Below are positions 42,524 to 50,175 of a DNA stretch of 64,000 nt, one piece after another; the first letter of the stretch is position 1; every line of letters begins with the position of its first letter. Source of the stretch: Pseudomonas asgharzadehiana (GTDB lineage: Bacteria; Pseudomonadota; Gammaproteobacteria; Pseudomonadales; Pseudomonadaceae); assembly GCF_019139815.1 (NCBI RefSeq), contig NZ_CP077079.1, positions 2,542,001 to 2,606,000 of the forward strand, written 5' to 3'. The position numbers and the translations under genes are program-made. Below the pieces are notes generated by a model that saw only the letters and a list, made by a program, of their open reading frames with translations, made no database searches and was not told where the DNA came from.

Positions 42524-43381
42524 TCAAACAGGGAAAATGGCGTTGATCTGCCCGGTGCCCGAGCTGCCGAAGGGTTCGGTGATGATCTCGGCGGGCTGGG
42601 TGTAATCCGGCCCGCCAAGCAACCCCAGAAGCATCGCGGTGTCGTGCATCTTGCCTTCGCCAAAACAGTGCTCGGCGTAGTCGGGGAGCATGGCGCAGAA
42701 TTCTTTCCAGCGACCCTGGCGCCACAGCTCCACCACATGCAGGTCGACCTGCTTGTCGAACTCGCGCGTCCAGTTGTGGATATTGGCTTCGGCGTTGCGG
42801 TCGTCGCTGAAGCGGTGCGACAGCGACCCCGAGGCCAGCACCACGACTTTGCGATCGCTCTTTTCGATGGCCCGGCGTACGGCGGCGCCGAAGGTGAAGC
42901 TGTCTTGCAGGCGGTGCCAGGCGCACCAGGCGGCAATCGAGACCACGTTGAGTTTCTGATCGTCCGGCACGCCCATGTGCATGTAGCGCATCGGCACCAG
43001 CGTGCCGTATTCCAGCTCCAGGCTCGGAATGTTGTGGGCCAGGGTACGCACGTCGGCGGCGTTGGCCTCCAGCGCGATCAGCTCGCCCAGCTCCGGGCAG
43101 CCCGGGTACTCGTACTCCATGTTCTTGATGAAGTGCGGCAGTTCGTTGCTGGTGTAGATACCCTTGAAGTGCTCGCCGCTGTTGACGTGATAGGCGCTGT
43201 TGACCAGCCAGTGCACATCGAACACCACGGCGGTATCGGCGCCCAGTTCGCGGGCACGCCGGCCGATTTCCTTGTGGCCGGCAATCGCCGCCTCACGGCA
43301 GCCATGGTGTTTGCCGGGCAGCTCCGACAAATACATCGAGGGGACGTGGCAGATTTTCGCGGCCAGGACGACTTCGCCCAT
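42524..43381 (-). CDS. hpaD: 3,4-dihydroxyphenylacetate 2,3-dioxygenase
   Basis: A 285-aa extradiol ring-cleavage dioxygenase of the type III (LigB/DODA) superfamily that opens homoprotocatechuate to 5-carboxymethyl-2-hydroxymuconate semialdehyde. Characteristic are the N-terminal AAKICHVPSMYLSELPGKHHGCREAAI with metal-ligand histidines, VVFDVHWLVN, and SGSLSHRFSD. The ATG at 43381 follows AGGAGAATC. A CA motif in its leader makes it a point of Crc/Hfq control inside the operon. Confidence 0.95.
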   Translation of the reverse strand: MGEVVLAAKICHVPSMYLSELPGKHHGCREAAIAGHKEIGRRARELGADTAVVFDVHWLVNSAYHVNSGEHFKGIYTSNELPHFIKNMEYEYPGCPELGELIALEANAADVRTLAHNIPSLELEYGTLVPMRYMHMGVPDDQKLNVVSIAAWCAWHRLQDSFTFGAAVRRAIEKSDRKVVVLASGSLSHRFSDDRNAEANIHNWTREFDKQVDLHVVELWRQGRWKEFCAMLPDYAEHCFGEGKMHDTAMLLGLLGGPDYTQPAEIITEPFGSSGTGQINAIFPV

Positions 43382-43397
43382 GATGATTCTCCTGAAA

Positions 43398-43410
43398 TTG
43401 TTGTTGTTGT
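43398..43410 (-). promoter_or_regulatory. CA motif before hpaD
   Basis: Minus strand ACAACAACAACAA, overlapping AANAANAA matches, 16 nt before the hpaD ATG, in the 50-bp gap after hpaE. Confidence 0.5.
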
Positions 43411-43431
43411 CTTAGGGGATTTTGGTGTTGC

Positions 43432-44892
43432 TCAGACGCCCCAGCGTGGAATGTGATGACTGCCCATCGAGATGCACACGTTCTTGATTTCGGCGAACAC
43501 CTCGAAGCTGTACTGGCCGCCTTCACGGCCGGTGCCGGAACCTTTCACCCCGCCGAACGGCTGGCGCAGGTCGCGCACGTTCTGGCTGTTGATGAATACC
43601 ATGCCGGCTTCGATGCCATGGGCCAGACGATGCGCCTTGCCGATGTCCTGGGTCCAGATGTAAGACGCCAGGCCGTATTCGGTATCGTTGGCCAGTTGCA
43701 GGGCGCTGGCTTCGTCCTTGAACGGAATCAGGCAGACCACCGGGCCGAAGATTTCTTCCTGGGCAATGCGCATGTTGTTGTTCACATCGGCAAACACCGT
43801 CGGCTGGATGAACTGGCCTTTGCTCAAGTGCGCCGCCAGGTTGGCCGGGCGCTCCAGGCCGCCGGCGAGCAGGGTGGCGCCTTCTTCGAGGCCGATCTTG
43901 ATGTAGCCGGTGACCTTGTCGTAGTGGGCCTGGGTGATCATCGAGCCGACCTGGGTCTTCGGGTCTTGCGGGTCGCCGACAATCAGGCGTTTGGCGCGCG
44001 CGGCAAACTCGGCGACGAACTGCGGGTAAACGCTTTCCTGGATAAAGATCCGGCTGCCGGCGGTGCAACGTTCGCCGTTGAGCGAAAAAATCGTAAACAG
44101 CGCCGCGTCGAGGGCACGCTCAAGGTCGGCGTCTTCGAAGATCAGCACCGGCGATTTGCCGCCCAGTTCCATGGAGTACTTTTTCAGCCCGGCGGTCTGC
44201 ATGATCTTCTTGCCGGTGGCGGTGCCGCCGGTGAACGAAATCGCGCGCACGTCCGGGTGGCGCACCAATGCATCGCCGGCGGTGGCGCCGTAACCCTGGA
44301 TCACGTTCAGCACGCCATTGGGGATGCCGGCTTCGACGGCCAGGCGCCCCAGTTCGTTGGCGGTCAGCGGTGACAGCTCGGACATCTTCAGCACGGCGGT
44401 ATTGCCCAGCGCCAGGCATGGCGCGGTCTTCCAGGTGGCGGTCATGAACGGCACGTTCCATGGCGAGACCAATGCGCAAACCCCTACCGGTTGGTACAGG
44501 GTGTAGTTGAGCATTTGGTCATCGACCGGGTAGCTGTGACCGTCCATGCGCGTGCAGACTTCGGCGAAGAAATCGAAGTTGTGTGATGCACGTGGAATCA
44601 ACACGTTTTTGGTCTGGTGAATCGGCAGGCCCGTGTCCAGGGTTTCGAGTTCAGCCAGGCGCGGTACGTTCTGTTCGATCAGCTCGCCGAGCCTGCGCAT
44701 CAGGCGCGCGCGTTCTTTGGCGGGGGTGCCGGCCCATTTCGGAAAGGCTTCCTTGGCCGCCGCCACCGCCTGCGCCACTTCCTCGGCGCCGCCGCTGGCG
44801 ACTTCACCGATGGCGTCACCGGTGGCCGGGTTGTAGTTGACGAACACGTCTTTGCTTTCGACCTCACGGCCGTTGATCCAATGGTTGATCAT
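43432..44892 (-). CDS. hpaE: 5-carboxymethyl-2-hydroxymuconate semialdehyde dehydrogenase
   Basis: A 486-aa NAD-dependent aldehyde dehydrogenase. Catalytic Cys is in NGERCTAGSRIF and Glu in MELGGKSPV; PWNVPFMTATWK and FTGGTATGKK form the cofactor site. It oxidises the HpaD ring-cleavage product to the muconate. The start is the ATG at 44892 (AGAGG 10 nt upstream); a TTG three codons before is less likely. It comes 5 bp after hpaG2. Confidence 0.95.
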   Translation of the reverse strand: MINHWINGREVESKDVFVNYNPATGDAIGEVASGGAEEVAQAVAAAKEAFPKWAGTPAKERARLMRRLGELIEQNVPRLAELETLDTGLPIHQTKNVLIPRASHNFDFFAEVCTRMDGHSYPVDDQMLNYTLYQPVGVCALVSPWNVPFMTATWKTAPCLALGNTAVLKMSELSPLTANELGRLAVEAGIPNGVLNVIQGYGATAGDALVRHPDVRAISFTGGTATGKKIMQTAGLKKYSMELGGKSPVLIFEDADLERALDAALFTIFSLNGERCTAGSRIFIQESVYPQFVAEFAARAKRLIVGDPQDPKTQVGSMITQAHYDKVTGYIKIGLEEGATLLAGGLERPANLAAHLSKGQFIQPTVFADVNNNMRIAQEEIFGPVVCLIPFKDEASALQLANDTEYGLASYIWTQDIGKAHRLAHGIEAGMVFINSQNVRDLRQPFGGVKGSGTGREGGQYSFEVFAEIKNVCISMGSHHIPRWGV

Positions 44893-44897
44893 GCTGT

Positions 44898-45668
44898 TCA
44901 AGCCTCTTTACGGGCGTTGAAGAACGCCGCTTCGCTGACAATTCGATTGACCAGGCGGCCTACGCCTTCGACTTCCACCACCACTTCATCGCCGGGCACG
45001 ACGTCGGCCAGGCCTTCTGGCGTACCCGTGGCGATCATGTCGCCGGGCTGCAAGGTCATGAAGCTGGACAGGTATTCGATCAGGTAGGGGATGTCGAAAA
45101 TCATGTCCTTTGTGCTGCCTTCCTGGCGCAGCTCACCGTTGATCCAGGTGCGCAGCCTCAGGTTGCTCGGGTCGGGCACATCGGCCACGTCGATGAGCCA
45201 CGGGCCGACAGGCGTGGTGGCGTCGCGGTTTTTCACGCGCAGGTTGGGGCGGTAGTAGTTTTCCAGGTAGTCACGAATGGCGTAGTCGTTGCACACCGTG
45301 TAGCCGGCCACGTAGTCCAGGGCGTGTTCGCGCTTGACGTTGCGCGCAGGTTTACCGATGACGGCCACCAGTTCGCACTCGTAGTGCATGTAGGCGACGT
45401 TATCCGGGCGCCAGGTCACCTGGTTGTGGCCGGTGTAGGTGCCGGGGGACTTGATGAAGGCCAGCGGCTCGGTGGGCGGCTTGAACGCCAGTTCGGCGGC
45501 GTGGTCGGCGTAGTTCAGGCCCAGGGCGAACATGCTGCCGGTGGCCGGTGGCAGCCACTGGACCTGGTCCTCGGCCAGCAGCCGACCATCGGCCAGGCGC
45601 ACGGCGTTGTTGTCTTCGACATGGGCGAGGTGGACTTCGCCTTCAAATTGGATACGGGCGTGTTTCAT
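44898..45668 (-). CDS. hpaG2: Homoprotocatechuate pathway isomerase/decarboxylase, HpaG2 subunit
   Basis: A 256-aa FAH-fold protein equal to the C-terminal half of enteric HpaG/HpcE. It carries the metal-binding acids Glu97 and Glu99 (HYECEL) and Asp128 (CNDYAIRD). It takes part in decarboxylation of 5-oxopent-3-ene-1,2,5-tricarboxylate and isomerisation of the product. In Pseudomonas the two halves are separate genes, as here: hpaG1 lies 11 bp upstream. Confidence 0.93.
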   Translation of the reverse strand: MKHARIQFEGEVHLAHVEDNNAVRLADGRLLAEDQVQWLPPATGSMFALGLNYADHAAELAFKPPTEPLAFIKSPGTYTGHNQVTWRPDNVAYMHYECELVAVIGKPARNVKREHALDYVAGYTVCNDYAIRDYLENYYRPNLRVKNRDATTPVGPWLIDVADVPDPSNLRLRTWINGELRQEGSTKDMIFDIPYLIEYLSSFMTLQPGDMIATGTPEGLADVVPGDEVVVEVEGVGRLVNRIVSEAAFFNARKEA

Positions 45669-45679
45669 GCAAGCTCCTG

Positions 45680-46339
45680 TTACTCGGCCACGACGTGGTT
45701 GGCGAGGCGGCCCAAACCGCTGATTTCAACTTCGATGGTGTCGCCCGGCTGCACATCGACACGACCTTGCGGGGTGCCGGTGATCAACACGTCGCCGGCG
45801 TGCAGGGTCATGAACTCGCTGATTTCGGCGATCAGCAAAGGAATGTTGCGCACGAAGTTGGCGGTGGTGTCTTGCTGGCGAACCTCACCGTTGACGTACA
45901 GCGTGATCGCCAGGCTATGGGGGTCGGTGACTTGCGCGGTGGGGATCAACTCGGGCCCCACGGCACAAAAACCATCACGGCATTTGGCTTTGACGGCAGG
46001 GCGGTAGTAGCTGTCTTCGGGCAAGCTGAACTCATTGACGATGGTGTAGCCGGCGACGTAGTCGAGGGCTTCGGCGGCGCTTACACGGCTGGCGCTTTTG
46101 CCCATCACCACGCCCAGCGCCGGGCCAGGTTGCAAGCGTTGGCCCTGGCCTGGATGTACCACCGCGGCGCCGTGCCGATTGCGCGTGTTGGGCGTCTTGA
46201 TAAACAGCACCGGTTTGATCGGCGGCGTTTGATACGGCGGCTGTTCGAATTCGCCAAGGCGCTGTTTGAGCAGCCCCTGGTAGTTCAGCGCGACACCGAA
46301 CAGGGTGCCGGTCGCGACGTCATGCAAGGCACGGCTCAT
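45680..46339 (-). CDS. hpaG1: Homoprotocatechuate pathway isomerase/decarboxylase, HpaG1 subunit
   Basis: A 219-aa FAH-fold protein equal to the N-terminal half of HpaG. The start at 46339 is set by AGGAG 8 nt upstream. At the place of the two metal-binding glutamates of HpaG2 it has Gly72 and Ala74 (GPALGVVMGK), so it cannot bind metal in the same way; this also seems true of the N-half in enteric HpcE. It probably pairs with HpaG2. First gene of the hpa operon, expressed from a promoter framed by TTAAC operators. Confidence 0.9.
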   Translation of the reverse strand: MSRALHDVATGTLFGVALNYQGLLKQRLGEFEQPPYQTPPIKPVLFIKTPNTRNRHGAAVVHPGQGQRLQPGPALGVVMGKSASRVSAAEALDYVAGYTIVNEFSLPEDSYYRPAVKAKCRDGFCAVGPELIPTAQVTDPHSLAITLYVNGEVRQQDTTANFVRNIPLLIAEISEFMTLHAGDVLITGTPQGRVDVQPGDTIEVEISGLGRLANHVVAE

Positions 46340-46374
46340 GCTTTCTCCTGGCAGAGCCATGGGTGGCTCCGTTT

Positions 46375-46418
46375 GTTAATGTGTTAACAGTTATAATTAA
46401 GATGTTAACTATCGTCAA
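46375..46418 (-). promoter_or_regulatory. hpa operon promoter with three TTAA operator elements
   Basis: Minus strand: TTGACG (46413-46418), 17 nt, TATAAC (46390-46395). GTTAAC lies in the spacer (46404-46409) and again just downstream of the -10 (46383-46388), with GTTAAT next to it (46375-46380). HpaR bound here would cover the promoter completely. The same motifs occur at the other hpaR copy and before feaR. Confidence 0.65.
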
Positions 46419-46487
46419 GCGTGGCAAACGTTCTTCACGGTGGTTGCGCTGCGCGATTCGGTGCAGGATGGGCGCCACGGCAATCAC

Positions 46488-46495
46488 AATAAAAA
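46488..46495 (+). promoter_or_regulatory. CA motif before hpaA
   Basis: AATAAAAA fits AANAANAA 13 nt before the hpaA ATG. Confidence 0.35.
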
Positions 46496-46508
46496 CGAGT
46501 AGCGTGCG

Positions 46509-47414
46509 ATGACTGACCGCCAACCCATCCCCAACATCAACATTGGCCAGGTGTACGACCAGCGCTACCGCGACGCGCAGGTGCATTACGACCGGCTGGC
46601 CAACCTGGCGGGTTTCTTCGGACGCAACATGCCGGTGCACCGGCATGACCGGTTCTTCCAGGTGCACTACGTCAAGAGCGGCACCGTGCGCGTGTACCTG
46701 GACGACCAGCAGTACGTCGAGTCCGGGCCGATGTTTTTCCTCACGCCGCCTACCGTGCCGCACTCCTTCGTCACCGAGGCCGACAGCGATGGGCACGTGC
46801 TGACGGTGCGCCAGCAGTTGGTCTGGCAACTGATCGAGACCGACCCCAGCCTGGCGCCGGCCGGTGCGCAATTGCCGGCGGCGTGCGTCGCGCTGGCACA
46901 CCTGGGCCCGCACTACGCGAGTGAAATACGCCGGCTGGATTTTTTGTTCGATGAGTTGAGCGAAGAGGTGGACGCCCGTCGCCCAGGGCATGGCGCGGCC
47001 CTGGACAGCTTGACGCGCTTGATCATGGTCAGCCTGTTGCGGCTGTGCTCCCATTCGTTGAAAGCCACGCCCGCGCGGCACGAAGACTTGAAGATCTTCC
47101 ACCGTTTCAACGAACTGATCGAAGCGCACTACCTGCAACACTGGCCGTTGTCGCGGTATGCGCAAGGCATCGGCGTGACAGAGGCGCGCCTCAACGATGT
47201 GTGCCGACGCATCGCCGACCTGCCGTCCAAGCGCCTGATCCTGGAGCGCCTGATGCAGGAGGCCAAGCGCCTGCTGTTGTTCACCGGCAGCTCCGCCAAC
47301 GAAATCTGCTACCAGCTCGGGTTCAAGGACCCGGCCTATTTCAGTCGTTTTTTCCAGCGCTACGCACAGCTCACGCCGGGGGAGTATCGCCAGCGGCAAT
47401 TGGGTTTGCGTTGA
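46509..47414 (+). CDS. hpaA: AraC-family activator of 4-hydroxyphenylacetate catabolism
   Basis: A 301-aa regulator with a cupin-type N-terminal sensor (NMPVHRHDRFFQVHYVKSGTVRVYLDDQ...FFLTPPTVPHSF) and a C-terminal AraC DNA-binding domain (SRYAQGIGVTEARLNDVCRRIADLPSKRLILERLMQEAKRLLLF and ICYQLGFKDPAYFSRFFQRYAQLTPGEYR). This is the HpaA type that activates the hydroxylase genes in response to 4-hydroxyphenylacetate. It is divergent from hpaG1 with the shared operator region between. Confidence 0.9.
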   Translation: MTDRQPIPNINIGQVYDQRYRDAQVHYDRLANLAGFFGRNMPVHRHDRFFQVHYVKSGTVRVYLDDQQYVESGPMFFLTPPTVPHSFVTEADSDGHVLTVRQQLVWQLIETDPSLAPAGAQLPAACVALAHLGPHYASEIRRLDFLFDELSEEVDARRPGHGAALDSLTRLIMVSLLRLCSHSLKATPARHEDLKIFHRFNELIEAHYLQHWPLSRYAQGIGVTEARLNDVCRRIADLPSKRLILERLMQEAKRLLLFTGSSANEICYQLGFKDPAYFSRFFQRYAQLTPGEYRQRQLGLR

Positions 47415-47585
47415 GCCAGGCATGGGCCGTTGCGCCTTGGTCTTGTTGATTTCGTCGGGTCAGCATGACCAGCGCGGCGCTCGCACAGAATGGCTTTTAC
47501 ACGGAACCGATTGCACTTTTCACAGGCTTGCGTGCGCCGGGCGGCGACACTAAGCTGCCGACTCGATCATCCACGTGGTGCCGAT

Positions 47586-48008
47586 ATGGCCAACCCCAGA
47601 CCTTCGCTGACCCTGACCCTGCTGCAAGCCCGTGAAGCCGCCATGGCGTTTTTCCGGCCGGCGCTGAACAAGCATGAACTGACCGAACAGCAGTGGCGGG
47701 TGATTCGCATCCTGCGCCAGCAGGGCGAATTGGAAAGCCATCAACTTGCCCAGCAGGCCTGCATCCTGAAACCCAGCATGACCGGCGTATTGACCCGCCT
47801 GGAGCGCGATGGCCTGGTGCGTCGGCAAAAGTCCAGCCAGGACCAGCGGCGCGTATTCGTCGGCCTCACCGAACGCGGCCAGCAGTGTTTTGTGTCGATG
47901 AGCGAAGGCATGGAAAGCAACTACCGCAAGATCGAAGAACAGTTTGGCGCGGAAAAAATGGAGCAGTTGCTGGGCCTGCTCAACGAGCTGAAAAATATAA
48001 AGCCGTGA
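47586..48008 (+). CDS. hpaR: MarR-family repressor, HpaR paralogue 2
   Basis: A 140-aa HpaR protein of the same length and layout as paralogue 1 (SLTLTLLQAREAAMAFFRPALNKHELTEQQWRVIRIL; CILKPSMTGVLTRLERDGLVRRQKSSQDQRR). It follows hpaA by 171 bp on the same strand and is the one next to the hpa operon promoter, so it is the better candidate for the classical repressor of meta-cleavage genes, released by 4-hydroxyphenylacetate derivatives. The ATG at 47586 begins the conserved region; upstream frame codons are spurious. Confidence 0.9.
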   Translation: MANPRPSLTLTLLQAREAAMAFFRPALNKHELTEQQWRVIRILRQQGELESHQLAQQACILKPSMTGVLTRLERDGLVRRQKSSQDQRRVFVGLTERGQQCFVSMSEGMESNYRKIEEQFGAEKMEQLLGLLNELKNIKP

Positions 48009-48172
48009 TGCGCAAAAAATCGTTAACAGATGAACGTATTGGCCCGCGGGCGACCTGTGTTGGTCCCGCGCACTATCCCTTTTCGGCACAAATGCGCGAC
48101 CTGTCCTGAGTTCGGAATGGAACTTGCCTTGTAGGTGACCCGTAAGCCTTGCAACTGAAAAAGGTCGGGTCC

Positions 48173-49165
48173 ATGAACAACAATAATGAGCGGATGCCCG
48201 CGGTTTCGAAGACGGTGCGGTCTATGCCGCCCCTCCAGCGCTTCCTGACGAGTGACATCGATGAGCACGCCCGCAATATGCAGGGCTGGCAAGTTCGCTA
48301 CGATCAGTTATCGCCGGGTGCCTTTGAAGGCGAGCTGATTGAGTTCCGCTCGGGCTGGATGCAACTGGCCCGCGACCGCTCTAATCAAGCCATGATCAAG
48401 AGCGGAGAAGCCTGGGACGGTGCGATCACCTTCAGCTTGCCGCTGAGTGCGCATGGGCCGGTGTACTGTGCCGGGCACCCGATTCACGACCCCAGCCTGC
48501 TGGTTGCCCACGGGCGCAACCTGCCCGAGCTGCATACGCCCCAGCACCTTGACCTGCTCAGCGTGGCGATTGACGAGCACGTGCTGCAACACATTCTGGA
48601 ACGACAGGGCAGCCCCTTTCGAATTACCGATCTTCCCAAGTGTTACCGTTTGGGCGACTCACCGGTGCAACAGGCACTCTCGTCCTTGTTCGACGCACTG
48701 GCAGGGTGCGAGCAAAAGCGTGACGCGCTGTTCGGGCATGACGCGATCCGTCGCGGCATCCGCGATACGGTGATGCTGCACGTACTGGAGCTGATTGCGC
48801 CGGACCAGGCGCCACCCCTGAACCCCACGGCGCGTAAACGAATGGTCGACCGCGCCCGCGAGTACGCGCTCAGTCATCTCGATGAGCCGCTGTCGATCCT
48901 CGACCTGTGCAACCACATCGGCGCCAGCCGGCGCAAACTCCAGTACTGCTTCCAGGAAACCCTGGGGATCAACCCGGTGGCCTATTTGCGTGCATTGCGC
49001 CTCAACGCGGTGCGTCGCGAACTGCGTATGAGCATGCCGCCGCAAGGGGTCCAGGCCGTGGCGGCGCGCTGGGGTTTCTGGCACCTGAGCCGGTTCTCGG
49101 GCGATTACCGCACCATGTTTGGCGAAAGCCCTTCGCAGACCCTGCGACGCGCTCAACTCTGCTGA
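48173..49165 (+). CDS. AraC-family regulator of the amidase module
   Basis: A 330-aa protein. Residues 20-200 are an AraC-binding-like sensor region (LTSDIDEHARNMQGWQVRYDQLSPGAFEGELIEFRSGWMQLARDRSNQ); residues about 225-330 hold the double helix-turn-helix (LDLCNHIGASRRKLQYCFQETLGINPVAYLRALRLNAVRREL and VAARWGFWHLSRFSGDYRTMFGESPSQTLRR). The layout resembles regulators of small-amide or ethanolamine genes. It precedes the channel-MFS-amidase genes by 67 bp and is most likely their activator. A CA motif (AACAACAATAA, 48176-48186) begins right at codon 2, and a GTTAAC site lies at 48022-48027. Confidence 0.85.
   Translation: MNNNNERMPAVSKTVRSMPPLQRFLTSDIDEHARNMQGWQVRYDQLSPGAFEGELIEFRSGWMQLARDRSNQAMIKSGEAWDGAITFSLPLSAHGPVYCAGHPIHDPSLLVAHGRNLPELHTPQHLDLLSVAIDEHVLQHILERQGSPFRITDLPKCYRLGDSPVQQALSSLFDALAGCEQKRDALFGHDAIRRGIRDTVMLHVLELIAPDQAPPLNPTARKRMVDRAREYALSHLDEPLSILDLCNHIGASRRKLQYCFQETLGINPVAYLRALRLNAVRRELRMSMPPQGVQAVAARWGFWHLSRFSGDYRTMFGESPSQTLRRAQLC
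48176..48186 (+). promoter_or_regulatory. CA motif at the start of the AraC gene
   Basis: AACAACAATAA immediately after the ATG encodes Asn-Asn-Asn-Asn and fits AANAANAA twice; Hfq/Crc bound here would cover the initiation region. Confidence 0.4.
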
Positions 49166-49232
49166 AAACGGATAACCCGCCCCCAGCGCTGCTCAATACG
49201 ATGGCCCACACCACTTGATGGGAGGGCATTCG

Positions 49233-50165
49233 ATGAGCAACAACAATAACGCAAGCGCCGCACGCATGACGCTGTTCACCCTGGGGTTGCTCGGCTGCTG
49301 CGCCGCGGCCCAGGCTACCGAGAACGGTGCGCCGACCACGGCGGTCGGGGTGTATGACTTCGGCGCGGGGATGATGCCGCCGGCCACGCCGTTCGGCACG
49401 CTGGGGCTGCGAACGGCGTTCTATTCGGCCAACGTGCAGAAGGATCGCCACGGGCGCTCCGTCGACAACCACTTCTCACTGGATGTGTTGTCCATCGGCG
49501 TCGCCTACATGCGCATGACGGATCACACCGTGCTGGGCGCCAACTACGGCTACGGGGTGGTGGTGCCGTTCTTCAAGATGGACGCTTCCGTCAAGGTGCC
49601 GACGCCGGTCGGGCCCTTGCATCTGGAAGCCGATCCGTTCCGAATGGCCGACATGCAATTTCTGCCGCTGATCCTGCAGTGGAACCTGTCGCCGAACCTG
49701 TTCATCAACACCCAGTTGCAGATCCAGGCACCCACCGGCGACTACGACAAGAATCGCTTGATTTCCCCGGGGCTCAACCACTGGACGTTCTCGCCGATCG
49801 TCAACGCCACCTACATCACCGACAGTGGCTTTGAGGTGTCTTCAAGCTTTGAAGTCGACGTCAACACGCGCAACCCCGCGACCGACTACAAAAACGGTGT
49901 CGAGTACCGCCACGAATTTGCCGTGGGCCAGCATGTGGGTCCCTGGACCCTGGGCCTGGGCGGTTACTACTACCGCCAGTTCAGCGATGACGACGCGCCG
50001 GGGCTGCAATCGGGCAATCGCGCACGAGTGTTGGCGGTGGGGCCGGCGGTGAGCTACTTCAAGCCCGGCCTGCCACCCATCTGGCTGCATGCCTACAAGG
50101 AAACCGACGCCCGCAACCGGGCCGAAGGCTACACCGTGGCGCTGCGTATTTCTCAAAGCTTTTAA
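49233..50165 (+). CDS. SphA/MetA-pathway family outer membrane protein, second copy
   Basis: A 310-aa exported beta-barrel (signal peptide to about residue 28, ending AAQA) of the same family as the calA-operon channel: MMPPATPFGTLGLRTAFYSA, PFRMADMQFLPLILQWNL, SPGLNHWTFSPIVNATYI, and a terminal Phe (RISQSF). The ATG at 49233 has GGAGGG 6 nt upstream; the TTG at 49215 and ATG at 49218 have none. Codons 3-6 again contain an AACAACAATAA CA motif (49239-49249). It would pass the amide or ester substrate through the outer membrane. Confidence 0.82.
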   Translation: MSNNNNASAARMTLFTLGLLGCCAAAQATENGAPTTAVGVYDFGAGMMPPATPFGTLGLRTAFYSANVQKDRHGRSVDNHFSLDVLSIGVAYMRMTDHTVLGANYGYGVVVPFFKMDASVKVPTPVGPLHLEADPFRMADMQFLPLILQWNLSPNLFINTQLQIQAPTGDYDKNRLISPGLNHWTFSPIVNATYITDSGFEVSSSFEVDVNTRNPATDYKNGVEYRHEFAVGQHVGPWTLGLGGYYYRQFSDDDAPGLQSGNRARVLAVGPAVSYFKPGLPPIWLHAYKETDARNRAEGYTVALRISQSF

Positions 50166-50175
50166 GGGGCTGGCC

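Noticed and set aside
46340..46508. Treating the ATAGTTA in the hpa promoter spacer as a FerR site
   Set aside because: ATAGTTA occurs here only as part of ATAGTTAACAT and lacks the N7 inverted partner; the GTTAAC elements explain it better as an HpaR site.
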